The position numbers and the translations under genes are program-made. This document shows positions 1 to 9,567 of a DNA stretch of 64,000 bases, in pieces. Source of the stretch: an uncultured Bacteroidota bacterium (GTDB lineage Bacteria > Bacteroidota > Bacteroidia > Bacteroidales > F082); the NCBI GenBank assembly GCA_903957365.1, contig CAJBPB010000276.1, positions 18,874-82,873 of the forward strand, given 5' to 3'. How positions within the stretch are numbered: position 1 is the stretch's first letter; each line of letters starts with the position of its first letter. The notes below the pieces were generated by a model, which ran no database searches, was not told where the DNA came from, and was given only the letters and a program-made list of their open reading frames with translations.

Positions 1-1179
1 GCTGATATTCGTAAGATGGCATTGTTTCCACAAAAAACAGGAAAATTGCTGATTGATCCTATGGAATTGGAGTGTGTGGCTCAGGTGCAGGGAAAAACAG
101 AACAACGACGTTCACGTGATCCTTTTGAAAGCTTTTTTAACGATCCGTTTTTCAATCGTAATATACAAAATGTTCAGAAAAAACTAATTTCTGAGGCATT
201 ACAAATTAATGTTGAGCCGCTACCGGTTTCTGGTCAGTCAGGAAATTTTAAAGGTGCTGTCGGACAATTTTCATTGCAGAGTTCGATCGATAAAACCAGT
301 ATGAAATCTAACGATGCAGTCAATATTTCATATACTATTTCAGGAACAGGTAATCTTGAGTTATTCGATTTCCCACGCCCTGTTTTTCCGCCAGATTTTG
401 AGTTGTACGAGCCTAAAACTTCCTCTCAGATCAGAACAAATGCAGGAGGTGTATCAGGAACAAGAAAGTTTGAATATCTCTTTATCCCGCGTGTTCATGG
501 TAATTTCAAAATTCCTGCCATCGAATTTGTTTATTTTGATCCAAAAAAAAATGAGTATGTAAGGTTACAGTCGCAGGATTTTGAACTAAATGTTGAAAAG
601 GGAACAAACGAAGAATCAAAAGAGGCTATTTATACAACATCTCAGGAAGGTATCAGATACCTTGGGACAGATATAAATCATATTAAAACCGGAAATTTAT
701 TCATCATAAAGAAAGGCGATTTCTTATTTGGTTCTGTCACTTATATTGTTTTGATATTATTGGCTTTGGCTTTGTTTACAATCGCTATTGTTTTTACAAA
801 AAAACAAGACAAGTTAAAGGCAAATCAATCTCTTGTAAGGTACCGGAAAGCAACAAAGATTGCCAGAAACCGTTTGAAATCAGCGTTTATTCTTATGAAG
901 CAAAAATCGCAAAACGATTTTTATAATGAAATGTCACAGGCATTATGGGGATATATTTCCGATAAATTTATGATTTCCAAAGCCGATCTTTCTATCGATA
1001 GTGTTAAAAATAAACTCGTCGAAAAAGAAACTCCTGAAGAATTGGTTGAACAATTTGTTGAAACACTTAATAAGTGTGAATACGCCAGATTTGCACCAGG
1101 CGATGCCGGAAAGAAAATGGAAGAATTGTATCAATTGGGTATTGAAGTGATTACCAAAGCAGAGCGATTGATTAAATAA
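1..1179 (+). CDS. batD: BatD family protein, 5' end cut by window edge
   Basis: C-terminal part of a BatD-like (oxygen tolerance) protein. The frame stays open from base 1 through the first ATG at 16, so the gene starts upstream of the window. The visible part has an extracytoplasmic beta-rich region with Ig-like patterns (for example SNDAVNISYTISGTGNLELF), one strong membrane helix encoded at about 720-795, and a basic helical cytoplasmic tail. It lies 8 bp before the batE-like gene, matching the usual bat operon order (moxR, batA-batE). Bat proteins are linked to aerotolerance and envelope stress; their biochemistry is unsettled. The family call is firm, the function is inferred. Confidence 0.85.
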   Translation, partial: ADIRKMALFPQKTGKLLIDPMELECVAQVQGKTEQRRSRDPFESFFNDPFFNRNIQNVQKKLISEALQINVEPLPVSGQSGNFKGAVGQFSLQSSIDKTSMKSNDAVNISYTISGTGNLELFDFPRPVFPPDFELYEPKTSSQIRTNAGGVSGTRKFEYLFIPRVHGNFKIPAIEFVYFDPKKNEYVRLQSQDFELNVEKGTNEESKEAIYTTSQEGIRYLGTDINHIKTGNLFIIKKGDFLFGSVTYIVLILLALALFTIAIVFTKKQDKLKANQSLVRYRKATKIARNRLKSAFILMKQKSQNDFYNEMSQALWGYISDKFMISKADLSIDSVKNKLVEKETPEELVEQFVETLNKCEYARFAPGDAGKKMEELYQLGIEVITKAERLIK

Positions 1180-1187
1180 AACAGAGT

Positions 1188-1958
1188 ATGGACTTTAAGT
1201 GGTTGAAATTCATTTTGATTTTTGTTGCTGTGTTTTCGCTGACTTCTTCGTTTTCTGCAACAATACTAGAAAACAAAATTGCTCAGGGGAATTCTTATTA
1301 TACCGCCGCTAAATACGATTCAGCAATGATACAGTACCAGGCCGTTGTTGATGCTGGTTATGAGTCATCTGGTCTGTACTATAATCTTGGTAACGCTTAT
1401 TTCAAACTAAAAGATATTCCATCCGCGATTCTATATTATGAGAAGGCAAAAAAACTTGATCCGACAGACGAGGATATTCTGAAAAATCTTGAGGTAGCCA
1501 ACAATATGATTGTAGATAAGATTGACCAGTTACCTCGTTTTTTCTTCAGAGAATGGTGGGATTCCATTTATAATCTTTTTAACGCCGATTCCTGGACATG
1601 GATTTCGCTTTGCTTTTTAATGCTGTCACTTATCGCGATTTTTTTCTATCTGACCACATCGGTTCTATGGATTAAGAAAACCGGATTTTTCAGCGGACTT
1701 ATTTTAATTCTTTTTACCATTGGCACATTTGGGCTGGCATCGCAGCGGTTTTATTATACAAAACAAGCCAGTGAAGCCATTATTTTTGCTCCGACAATTA
1801 CTGTAAAAAGTTCACCTGGCAATTCAAGTGTCGACTTATTTGTTTTGCATGAAGGCACCAAGGTTGCACTGCTCGATGAAGTGGTTGGCTGGCACAAAAT
1901 AAAAATCGGTAATGGTAGTGTGGGCTGGTTGCCTGATGATTCTTTCAAGGGTATTTAA
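1188..1958 (+). CDS. batE: BatE-like TPR and SH3 domain membrane protein
   Basis: A 256-residue protein. An N-terminal hydrophobic signal or anchor (about residues 5-25) is followed by TPR-like repeats (about 30-105, with the pattern YYNLGNAYFKLKDIPSAILY), two membrane helices (about 135-158 and 168-186), and a C-terminal bacterial SH3 segment ending in VGWLPDDSF. This order is that of BatE. It follows batD by 8 bp and must be co-transcribed with it. TPRs probably hold other Bat proteins, and SH3 domains often bind wall peptides or proteins; both roles are inferred. It appears to end the operon, because the next gene has its own 243-bp upstream region. Confidence 0.85.
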   Translation: MDFKWLKFILIFVAVFSLTSSFSATILENKIAQGNSYYTAAKYDSAMIQYQAVVDAGYESSGLYYNLGNAYFKLKDIPSAILYYEKAKKLDPTDEDILKNLEVANNMIVDKIDQLPRFFFREWWDSIYNLFNADSWTWISLCFLMLSLIAIFFYLTTSVLWIKKTGFFSGLILILFTIGTFGLASQRFYYTKQASEAIIFAPTITVKSSPGNSSVDLFVLHEGTKVALLDEVVGWHKIKIGNGSVGWLPDDSFKGI

Positions 1959-2124
1959 TAACCAGTTTTCCTGCTTCTTAGTGAAGTAATTTATTTCTTT
2001 TTAATTTTAAGCATCAAACCCCTTATTTCATTTTGCATTTGTAAGTGATTTCGCTTTACATTTGCCTGAGTTTTCGCTTTAAACACGTGTTAAAAACTGT
2101 TTAAATAAAATCGTTGCCATGTTG

Positions 2125-2154
2125 TTGCATATTAAATAATAAATGTAACTTGTG
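2125..2154 (+). promoter_or_regulatory. Possible variant promoter for the first T9SS propeller gene
   Basis: TTG (2125-2127), an 18-nt spacer, then TAACTTGTG (2146-2154). The spacing suits the Bacteroidota TTG/TAnnTTTG promoter but the downstream box is imperfect. It lies about 50 nt before the ATG at 2203. Confidence 0.35.
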
Positions 2155-2202
2155 CCACTATTTTAATAAGATAAAACTGGAATAAAATCTAAATTATCCG
2201 AT

Positions 2203-5130
2203 ATGAAAAAAAGATCTTTACTTTTTTGCACACTTCTAATTATCACACTGTTATCCGGTAATTCACTTACTGCCGGTAGTGTAACGGATGGGAAGAAAAA
2301 TGTTGCAGATGTCAACAATTCTCTCTCTTCCGAAGATTATTTACACAGTTTAAGAGCCAATCAGAGCACCAATCTGGTGAATCCGGCGGATGTTGTAAGC
2401 GCTGCCAATGGCGCAATGTTATTGACATCTGGTAGAAGTGCCAATGTTTTGGAATGGACTTCACTCGGACCTGATAATTATGGTGGCAAAACCACTTCGA
2501 TTGTTTATGACAATCGTGATGCGAGCGGTAAAACTGTTTTCGCCGGTTCAGTTGGCGGTGGCGTTTGGAAATCAATAAATGAAGGTATTACCTGGCAAAA
2601 AATCTCTGATTTAAGCCTGATGGTCAGTTGTATGGTTCAGACCGCCAATGGAGATATTTATGTTGGTACCGGTGATGGTTTCAGTGCTCAAACCTATAAT
2701 GGACTTGGTGATATGGGTTATACCACAGGATTTACCGGAACAGGTTTGTACAAATCGACCGATGGCCAGAATTTTATTCAAATCCCATCTACTGTACCTG
2801 TTGCAAATGATAATGTGGCAGAATGGGCGTTTATCTATAAAATAGCCATGAATGATGGTGTTATTTATGCTGCTACAAATACCGGTTTAAAATATTCTAC
2901 CGATGGTGGATCAACCTGGAGTATTGCCAAAGATAATGAAAATAATGAACTAAATTTAATTTCTACCGACGTTGAGCTTGGTTCAACAGGTATCGTCGTT
3001 GCTGCAGTCAATAACAAATGTTATATTTCAAAAACAGGAAGTTACGACGGATTTGTGAACAGATCTACCGGTGATTCCATCTCTTTACCAATGGCAGATG
3101 TGTTTCGTACTGAAATTGCCATCGCACCTTCTGACAACAATGTCCTTTATGCAAATTGTACCAATACGCTTGGTACTCATATCGGAATTTATCGTTCAGT
3201 TGATCAGGGTGATAATTGGGAAGTGATTCTGCCTGCAACAAATTCTGTTAATATTTTTGGAACGCGCGGAAACTATAACAATAAAATTACAGTTTTTCCT
3301 GATGATGCAAATCGCATTTTAGTTGGAGGAAACAGCCTTTGGCAAGGTAAAATGATCGTTGAGGGTGGATTATTCTCGTGGGATCAGAAATCAGTTTCTG
3401 GTGGAGGAATATTTTTTCCTGAATACCTGCATCTTGGACAACAAACGATTTGCTTTAAACCTGGTGCAAGCAATATTTTCTTTGCAGGTACTGATGGTGG
3501 TGTTTTTAAAGGTACTATTGCAGGTGATGATTTTACTTTTGCAACAAGCAACCGAAACTACATTACAACCCAGTTTTATACTGTAGCACCTTCCGGACAA
3601 GAAAACAGGGTTATGGGTGGAGCGCAGGATCAGGGGACCATTTATGTTTCAGGTACCGGTAATACAACCACACAAGGTGAAGAACTCTGGTTCCAGGGAG
3701 GATTCTCCTATTCAGGGCACGGTGGACCCTGTGTGATTTCAACGATTCAGACAGAAGCAATTGTAATGAGTGCAGTTGCCGGCGAAATGGACAGGTCAGA
3801 AGATCTTGCGTTTACAATTTCGACCCAGTTCCTTCAGTCAAGTGGTATGGGTAATTCACAGGCCTTTAAAACACCTATCGCACTTTGGGAAAGTTATGAA
3901 GATTACAACAGCCGCGACTCGGTTACTTTCCGTGCTAAAAGACCGTATGTTGCCGGTTCAGTACTGAAAGTGAAAAGCAAAAACAATGATCATCCATTCT
4001 ATTATAAATTACCCATAGGCGGAAATTTGTCAATTGGTGATACTTTAAGAGTGAAAGATATTGTAGCAACCAAACTATTCATTGCTGTTGCGAATAAATT
4101 ATGGATGACAAAGGAATTCTTAAATTTTGGAAAAACCCCTGAATGGTTTGAGTTGGCTAACACCAGTGTTGGTTATTCAGGAATTCCTCAGTCATTGGCC
4201 TATTCTTCCGATGCAAATCATGTGTTTGTTGGGATGCGTAATGGAAAACTATTCCGTGTATCTAATATCGCATTGGCTTATAACTATGACCGTGCTGACG
4301 TTAACAGTCCTGATTGTATTATTGCTACCAAAGAAATTCCACTTGTAATTCCCGGAACTTCAACCCCAATATCACAAGCAATAACTTCAGTAGCTGTTGA
4401 TCCCCAAAATCCTAATAATGTATTGATAACCCTTGGTAATTATGGTAATGATCATTATGTTCTCATGAGTACCAATGCGCTTTCCGAAATACCAACATTT
4501 GTTTCAAAACAAGGTAATTTGCCAAAGATGCCGGTGTACGCTTCAATCATTGAAATGAATAATTCAAATGTGGTAATTCTTGGAACCGAACAAGGTATTT
4601 TTATCTCGGAGAATATTGGTGGTACACCAACATGGGAAGCAAATCAGAGTGGAATTGGAAATGTTCCTGTCTTTGATTTGAAACAACAATTGATAAACAA
4701 AACAGCAGACACTGTCCGTTTGATAAATGGACCTGAAATTACTGTATTAAATTATCCCGGAACAAACAATTACGGAATTATTTATGGCGCTACATTCGGA
4801 AAAGGATTATATCGCTGCAATCAATATAGAAGACCTGTTGGCGTATTTGAAAATCCTTCAAAAGCGAAAAATCAGCAGCTAAATGTACGTGTATATCCTA
4901 ATCCGGTAAACGGAATAGCCTTTGTTGATTTTGAGTTGTCTAAAAACAGCAGTGTTGGTTACAGCATTTTTGATTTGACAGGAAAAGTTATGCAGCAAAA
5001 AAATATCGGTGTAAAGAGCGCTGGTAAAATACAATTGGAACTTCCGGTGAATGAGCTCAAACAAGGTTCATATATTTTACGAATCGAGAGTGCCGAAACT
5101 ACTGGTGTAGTTAAATTCCTGGTGTATTAA
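2203..5130 (+). CDS. Secreted sortilin/BNR-type beta-propeller protein with T9SS sorting domain
   Basis: A 975-residue exported protein of unknown function. Residues 1-24 form a signal peptide. The body carries repeated Asp-box-like motifs (SINEGITW, STDGGSTW, SVDQGDNW) and GxGLYKSTDG-type turns, the signature of VPS10/sortilin or BNR propellers. The last about 80 residues start with VYPNPVNG and form a type A C-terminal sorting domain, so the product should cross the outer membrane by T9SS and be anchored or released. No catalytic site is evident. It is 28 bp upstream of a second T9SS propeller gene, so the two are probably one operon. Such propellers usually bind proteins or glycans; this is inference. 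Confidence 0.8.
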   Translation: MKKRSLLFCTLLIITLLSGNSLTAGSVTDGKKNVADVNNSLSSEDYLHSLRANQSTNLVNPADVVSAANGAMLLTSGRSANVLEWTSLGPDNYGGKTTSIVYDNRDASGKTVFAGSVGGGVWKSINEGITWQKISDLSLMVSCMVQTANGDIYVGTGDGFSAQTYNGLGDMGYTTGFTGTGLYKSTDGQNFIQIPSTVPVANDNVAEWAFIYKIAMNDGVIYAATNTGLKYSTDGGSTWSIAKDNENNELNLISTDVELGSTGIVVAAVNNKCYISKTGSYDGFVNRSTGDSISLPMADVFRTEIAIAPSDNNVLYANCTNTLGTHIGIYRSVDQGDNWEVILPATNSVNIFGTRGNYNNKITVFPDDANRILVGGNSLWQGKMIVEGGLFSWDQKSVSGGGIFFPEYLHLGQQTICFKPGASNIFFAGTDGGVFKGTIAGDDFTFATSNRNYITTQFYTVAPSGQENRVMGGAQDQGTIYVSGTGNTTTQGEELWFQGGFSYSGHGGPCVISTIQTEAIVMSAVAGEMDRSEDLAFTISTQFLQSSGMGNSQAFKTPIALWESYEDYNSRDSVTFRAKRPYVAGSVLKVKSKNNDHPFYYKLPIGGNLSIGDTLRVKDIVATKLFIAVANKLWMTKEFLNFGKTPEWFELANTSVGYSGIPQSLAYSSDANHVFVGMRNGKLFRVSNIALAYNYDRADVNSPDCIIATKEIPLVIPGTSTPISQAITSVAVDPQNPNNVLITLGNYGNDHYVLMSTNALSEIPTFVSKQGNLPKMPVYASIIEMNNSNVVILGTEQGIFISENIGGTPTWEANQSGIGNVPVFDLKQQLINKTADTVRLINGPEITVLNYPGTNNYGIIYGATFGKGLYRCNQYRRPVGVFENPSKAKNQQLNVRVYPNPVNGIAFVDFELSKNSSVGYSIFDLTGKVMQQKNIGVKSAGKIQLELPVNELKQGSYILRIESAETTGVVKFLVY

Positions 5131-5158
5131 TATTAGTTATCAAAAAAAACGGAATACA

Positions 5159-7432
5159 ATGAAAAATATTTTACAGATTATTTCCATCGTTTTAATTTTT
5201 AACCTTTCTGCTTATTCACAAACCCGTATTTATACGCCGGTTCTCAAAGCACCTGAAGATGTAGCAATCAATCAGATGCCAGATGTGTTGCTTGATTGGG
5301 ATGCTGTTACCGGAGAAGGTACTGAAATATCATACGATCTCCAGTTAGCACAATCCTCGGATTTTAGTGATGCAGTTTCTTTTACAAACCTTACGGTTAC
5401 TTCGGCAACCATGAGTCAGTTGAAATTTAAAGAATCGTATTACTGGCGTGTTCGTGCCCACGATGGCATCGCAATTTCAGATTGGTCAGCAGCATGGTCT
5501 TTTAGCGTTGTTTCAACGGTTACAATTACTGCACCGAATAATCAATCTACCCAAAATCCTGATCCGCTGGTAAAATGGAATATTCTTACAGGTATTACCC
5601 ATTATGATATTCAAATTGATACGGCGTACAGCTGGCGTGTTGAGAATTCTGGTGTAACTACCAAGTTAGCAGACGTTTTTGAGGTTGATGCAAATAATGT
5701 CTGGGCTGTTGGTGACGGTGGAAAAATCCTTCACAGAACTGACGGTACCTGGAGTATGGTGGAAAGTGGTGTAACCAATAATCTGACCGATGTATTTTTT
5801 GTAGACGCATCCCATGGATGGGCTGCTGGTGAGAATGGTACAATTTTACAATATGATGGTGCGAACTGGTCTACAATGACTTCAGGCGTCACAGTTACTT
5901 TAAATGGTTTGTTCTTTACAAGTGCCACAAACGGATACGTTGTTGGAAATTCAGGGACATCGCTTCATTTTGATGGTACTACCTGGACTAGTTTTAATAC
6001 GGGTGTAACTTTAGACCTTTTTGCAATTCATGGATTGGATGATCAACATATTTGGGCAGTAGGTAAATCAGGAAATTATTCTTATTATAATGGCGTCTCC
6101 TGGATAAACAGTACAGTTTCAACACGTGATTTATTAGGAGTTTGGGCTTTAAGCCCGGACAAAGTATGGATTCCATCCAAAACTGGCCGAATATATTTCT
6201 GGGATGGTACAACCTGGTCAGAACAAGTATCGGGATCAACCCGTGACTTGTATGATGTTTGTTTCCTTGATGAAAATAATGGTTATATAGTCGGACGTAA
6301 CGGAACCTTACTTTATTATAATGGAACACAATGGAAATCTACAGCAAGTGGAACAGCACAGGATTTGAACAGCATTCATTTGAAAAATGATGGAACAGGT
6401 TATATTGTAGGTAATGCTGGTGCTGTGGTATCATTCCAGGGTGAAGGGTTTAACAGTGCCTATCTGAAAAGTTATACAGCAGAAGGAACAATTCTTGAAT
6501 TTAAATTCAGCAATCTTTTGTTTGGTAAAACCCATTATTTCAGAATGCGCGCCCGACACGATCTTTCGACTTCAGACTGGTCACCGGCCAATTCGTTTTT
6601 TGTAGTTGCTAGTCCAACATTGGATACTCCGGTAGATGATGCTACTGATATTGCATTGGATACTTTGGTAAAATGGGACGAGTTGACAGGAGTCGTTAAA
6701 TATGGTATTCAAATGTCAACCAATGAAACTTTCACTGACCCACTGTATTTTGAATCGAGTATTGGTGAGTATCGTTTTCAGGACCTTGTTTTTGGTACAG
6801 ATTACTTCTGGCGTGTAAATGCACGTCACGCAGGTGGCGTTTCAGAATGGTCAGCAGCAAATAAATTTACTACCATTAACACTGTAACATTACTTTTGCC
6901 TGAGGACAATGCAGTCGACATTAATCTGTTACCTCATTATACATGGGAAGAAATCAGAGGAGCTGAAAAATATATGCTTCAGTTTGATATAAATGCAAAC
7001 TTTAGTGAACCAACAACACATATTGTGACTACTTCTTTTTATCAGACACAGTTTTTATTGGAGAAACAAACTGCCTATTATTGGAGGTTAAAAGCAATTC
7101 AAGCGCTTGATTCTACTGACTGGAGTACTGTCCGCACTTTCACAACAGCCAATGGTGCTTCGATCATTGAATCAAAATCACAGTCATTTACATTGTATCC
7201 TAACCCTTCACAAGGCGAATTGAATATTGTTTTTAAGGTTGGTAATGCCGAACTTGTAAAAATAGAGATATACAATTTGTTAGGGAATAGTGTATTTGAA
7301 GATAGTTTTATACCTATGATTGGTGAAGTTAAGAAGAATTATGATCTTCGTGGAACACTTAAAAAAGGTGTTTATCTGGTAAGACTGGTTGATAGTAAGA
7401 AAGTCTTTACACAAAAACTTACAATTGAATAG
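5159..7432 (+). CDS. Secreted Fn3-like protein with inserted seven-bladed propeller and T9SS sorting domain
   Basis: 757 residues, with signal peptide at 1-20. Fn3/Ig-like modules (about 25-120, 121-160 continued at 431-480, 485-570, 575-665) share the patterns LVKWDELTG and YFWRVxARH. Between about 163 and 430 lie seven consecutive about 38-residue repeats of the form SGVT..L..V.F.D...W.VG..G.I...DG..W, resembling YCF48/BNR blades. The C-terminus from LYPNPSQGELNI is a type A T9SS sorting domain. It follows the 975-residue propeller protein by 28 bp, and an intrinsic terminator follows it. The product is probably a surface adhesin or binding protein; no enzymatic motif was seen. Confidence 0.8.
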   Translation: MKNILQIISIVLIFNLSAYSQTRIYTPVLKAPEDVAINQMPDVLLDWDAVTGEGTEISYDLQLAQSSDFSDAVSFTNLTVTSATMSQLKFKESYYWRVRAHDGIAISDWSAAWSFSVVSTVTITAPNNQSTQNPDPLVKWNILTGITHYDIQIDTAYSWRVENSGVTTKLADVFEVDANNVWAVGDGGKILHRTDGTWSMVESGVTNNLTDVFFVDASHGWAAGENGTILQYDGANWSTMTSGVTVTLNGLFFTSATNGYVVGNSGTSLHFDGTTWTSFNTGVTLDLFAIHGLDDQHIWAVGKSGNYSYYNGVSWINSTVSTRDLLGVWALSPDKVWIPSKTGRIYFWDGTTWSEQVSGSTRDLYDVCFLDENNGYIVGRNGTLLYYNGTQWKSTASGTAQDLNSIHLKNDGTGYIVGNAGAVVSFQGEGFNSAYLKSYTAEGTILEFKFSNLLFGKTHYFRMRARHDLSTSDWSPANSFFVVASPTLDTPVDDATDIALDTLVKWDELTGVVKYGIQMSTNETFTDPLYFESSIGEYRFQDLVFGTDYFWRVNARHAGGVSEWSAANKFTTINTVTLLLPEDNAVDINLLPHYTWEEIRGAEKYMLQFDINANFSEPTTHIVTTSFYQTQFLLEKQTAYYWRLKAIQALDSTDWSTVRTFTTANGASIIESKSQSFTLYPNPSQGELNIVFKVGNAELVKIEIYNLLGNSVFEDSFIPMIGEVKKNYDLRGTLKKGVYLVRLVDSKKVFTQKLTIE

Positions 7433-7456
7433 ACGCAAAATGAATTCAATAACAGA

Positions 7457-7486
7457 GCCCTTCGAAGTTATTTGAAGGGCTTTTTT
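7457..7486 (+). terminator. Intrinsic terminator after the T9SS propeller operon
   Basis: Perfect 7-bp stem GCCCTTC (7457-7463) with GAAGGGC (7474-7480), a 10-nt loop, then six T. It lies 25 nt after the stop of the 757-residue gene. Confidence 0.9.
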
Positions 7487-7929
7487 GTTGAAATATTTTG
7501 TAATTTAACACCATTTATATTTGAAGAGATGTGTTGAAGATAATGCAAAAGTGAATTTTTACAAGGATTTTCCAATATAGTATTAGTCTTTTATAGTTTC
7601 AGACACAATTTCATCCAGCGCTAATTAATATGATAAGTAGTTCAAAGTCAATAACAATTCCTTGCCATTTTAAGATTCAATAGTTTATGTTTTGCGATTT
7701 AAAAAAACATCACAGATGAATAATAAATACGAATTAATTAAGAATTGGTTAATATCTATGGGATATTTTCGCCAAGTAATTTAACTGTGCAAGCAGTTAG
7801 TTTAGCATATTTGGTGCCGATTTGTTTGTTGCAAATTCAAAATTCAGTTAAAATAATTGATTTAAATGAATAGCTTTGCTTTAAAATTAGTGATATTGTT
7901 GTTTAAAAATCTTTATTCACTGACAAAGT
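7487..7929. other. AT-rich intergenic stretch, mostly unexplained
   Basis: About 440 bp between the terminator and the DUF2490 gene. Apart from the TAGCTTTG promoter box near its end I see no convincing gene, repeat or RNA structure. A 22-codon ORF at 7716-7784 has no supporting signal. Confidence 0.5.
7871..7878 (+). promoter_or_regulatory. Promoter -7 box TAGCTTTG for the DUF2490 gene
   Basis: Exact match to TAnnTTTG, 51-108 nt before the candidate start codons. No well-spaced TTG was found upstream, so only the -7 half is supported. Confidence 0.45.
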
Positions 7930-7986
7930 ATGTCAATTCATGATCAAATGTTCGCAGGATTTCTTGAAAAAAGAAACACAGACTGT

Positions 7987-8796
7987 ATGTTAAAACAGAT
8001 CAATAAACTGCTGATGGACAATTTTGCATTGGCAATGCTGACTTTTTTTATATTCTTTTTGTCGTTTTTTGTTAATGCTCAAACCCGCAGTTATTCGCAA
8101 TTGGGGAATGAGTTTCAGATTGTTCGGGCCATAAATGATAAGCTTGCAGCCGAGGTGTATTTTGGTGGTACTTTCAGTAATACACCTTCGGATAAAAACG
8201 TGTTGAGTACAAATATTCAAAGGTATATTTCGGGTTGGATGCACTATTATTATTCCCCACGCTGGAAATTTTCTTCCTCATTGGCCTACTATTATAATAA
8301 AGATGTGCCTGATATAGGTCAGTATTTCTCTCCTGAATGGAGGTTAAGTCTGCAAGGCACCTATTACCTTAACAAAACAGGCTTCTCACTGCTTACAAGA
8401 ATGCGGGGTGAATTCAGACTTATGATGAATGAAGATGGAGTGTACGAGGATAAGTATCGCTATCGTCAAATGCTTAAATACATGAAGCCTGTTAATGGGA
8501 AAGTGCTTAGGAAAGGGGTCGTTTATTTTGTTACCTCAGAAGAGTTAATGTTTAAACCATCTGCAAAAACTACCGGTGTGCCCTTTTTCGATCGAAATCG
8601 CTTTGAAATAGGCGGTGGCTATCTTGTAACGGATAATATTCAATTTGAATTGACATACATTAATGAGTTTGTTCCCCGTGACAATGGCAATGAACTTTAC
8701 AATATAATTGCAATTACTGCGACATTCAATAACCCGTTGTCTAATCTGAAAAACAGGATATCATCCTTGTCTTTAAACGCAAGAGAAGAAGATTAA
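7987..8796 (+). CDS. DUF2490 family outer-membrane protein
   Basis: About 269 residues. After a signal peptide ending near FFVNAQ, alternating aromatic strands (HYYYSPRWKFSSSLAYYYN, GTYYLNKTGFSLLTRMRGEF) and a C-terminal stretch on the pattern FELTYINEF indicate a small outer-membrane barrel of the DUF2490 type. Function is unknown in the family. Start choice is uncertain: ATGs at 7930, 7987 and 8014 are in frame. I prefer 7987, because it gives a basic n-region directly before the hydrophobic core, whereas 7930 would leave a long polar leader. The gene abuts the convergent gene on the minus strand with no intergenic base. Confidence 0.7.
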   Translation: MLKQINKLLMDNFALAMLTFFIFFLSFFVNAQTRSYSQLGNEFQIVRAINDKLAAEVYFGGTFSNTPSDKNVLSTNIQRYISGWMHYYYSPRWKFSSSLAYYYNKDVPDIGQYFSPEWRLSLQGTYYLNKTGFSLLTRMRGEFRLMMNEDGVYEDKYRYRQMLKYMKPVNGKVLRKGVVYFVTSEELMFKPSAKTTGVPFFDRNRFEIGGGYLVTDNIQFELTYINEFVPRDNGNELYNIIAITATFNNPLSNLKNRISSLSLNAREED

Positions 8797-9321
8797 CTAT
8801 TTGTTTTTCTTCTCTTTCTCATCATTTATAAAACAGTTTAATTGCTCTTTAAGCGCTGCTTTATGTAGTTTAAACATATAGGATCTAACTCCTTCCTCTC
8901 CAAGCATATTAATCTTTGCTTCAATTACTTCAAAATTGGTCATCGGATCAAGATCTTTTTTATCAATGAGATAAAGTATTGTCATTACTGTATCTTTATG
9001 AATATATCGGGTGTCAAAATGCTCAAGTCTGTATGTATTACCATCCGAAAGTTTCAGTTCAAGTTCTTCTTTTAGTTTGTTTCCAATAGGTTCTTCAGGG
9101 AAAGGGATGGGTAGAAGCTCAAGAAAATAATTTTCTTTATCGGTAACGATGCCTCCTGTCAATGATTTTGTCTTTGTCCAATAAAAATTTACCGGTTCTA
9201 CATAATACATCATCGATCCGTCAGCTGAAACACGGTTAAGAATTTCACATTGAGAGTATAAATGGGTTGATACTGTCAGTAATCCTAACAATAATGCTGT
9301 GTATTTTAGTCTGTAATTCAT
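8797..9321 (-). CDS. Exported hypothetical protein
   Basis: A 174-residue protein that I do not recognise. Residues 1-23 look like a Sec signal peptide ending at SQC. The mature part is mixed alpha/beta, with a lysine-rich C-terminus (KEKKNK) and no membrane helix or catalytic motif. A Cys follows the likely cleavage site, but the context (YSQCE) is not a good lipobox, so I take it as periplasmic. A TATCTTTG promoter box lies 17 nt upstream of the ATG. Its stop codon touches that of the DUF2490 gene on the opposite strand. Confidence 0.6.
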   Translation of the reverse strand: MNYRLKYTALLLGLLTVSTHLYSQCEILNRVSADGSMMYYVEPVNFYWTKTKSLTGGIVTDKENYFLELLPIPFPEEPIGNKLKEELELKLSDGNTYRLEHFDTRYIHKDTVMTILYLIDKKDLDPMTNFEVIEAKINMLGEEGVRSYMFKLHKAALKEQLNCFINDEKEKKNK

Positions 9322-9338
9322 AGTTCAAATGTATATTA

Positions 9339-9346
9339 CAAAGATA
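9339..9346 (-). promoter_or_regulatory. Promoter -7 box TATCTTTG for the exported hypothetical gene
   Basis: Minus-strand exact TAnnTTTG match, 17 nt before the ATG at 9321. No TTG element at the expected spacing. Confidence 0.5.
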
Positions 9347-9567
9347 CAAACTTTTTATTTTGTATATTCAGGAAGCAATGTCAGCGGTAAGTTATAACAG
9401 GTTTCGGTAAGATTATTAGATACATATTCAAATTATATGGGAGTTTTTACTCTTCTCTTTTATTCAAAATAACGGCCATTTATGATCAGCTGACATTAAA
9501 TTGTACAATTTGTTAAGGGCCTGATTTGAAATTATTCAGATGAAAATCAGAAAAAATGAAGTGTAGC

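Noticed and set aside
7716..7784. 22-codon ORF (MNNKYELIKNWL...) upstream of the DUF2490 gene
   Set aside because: No promoter box or ribosome-binding signal nearby, AT-rich chance ORF length, no recognisable features.
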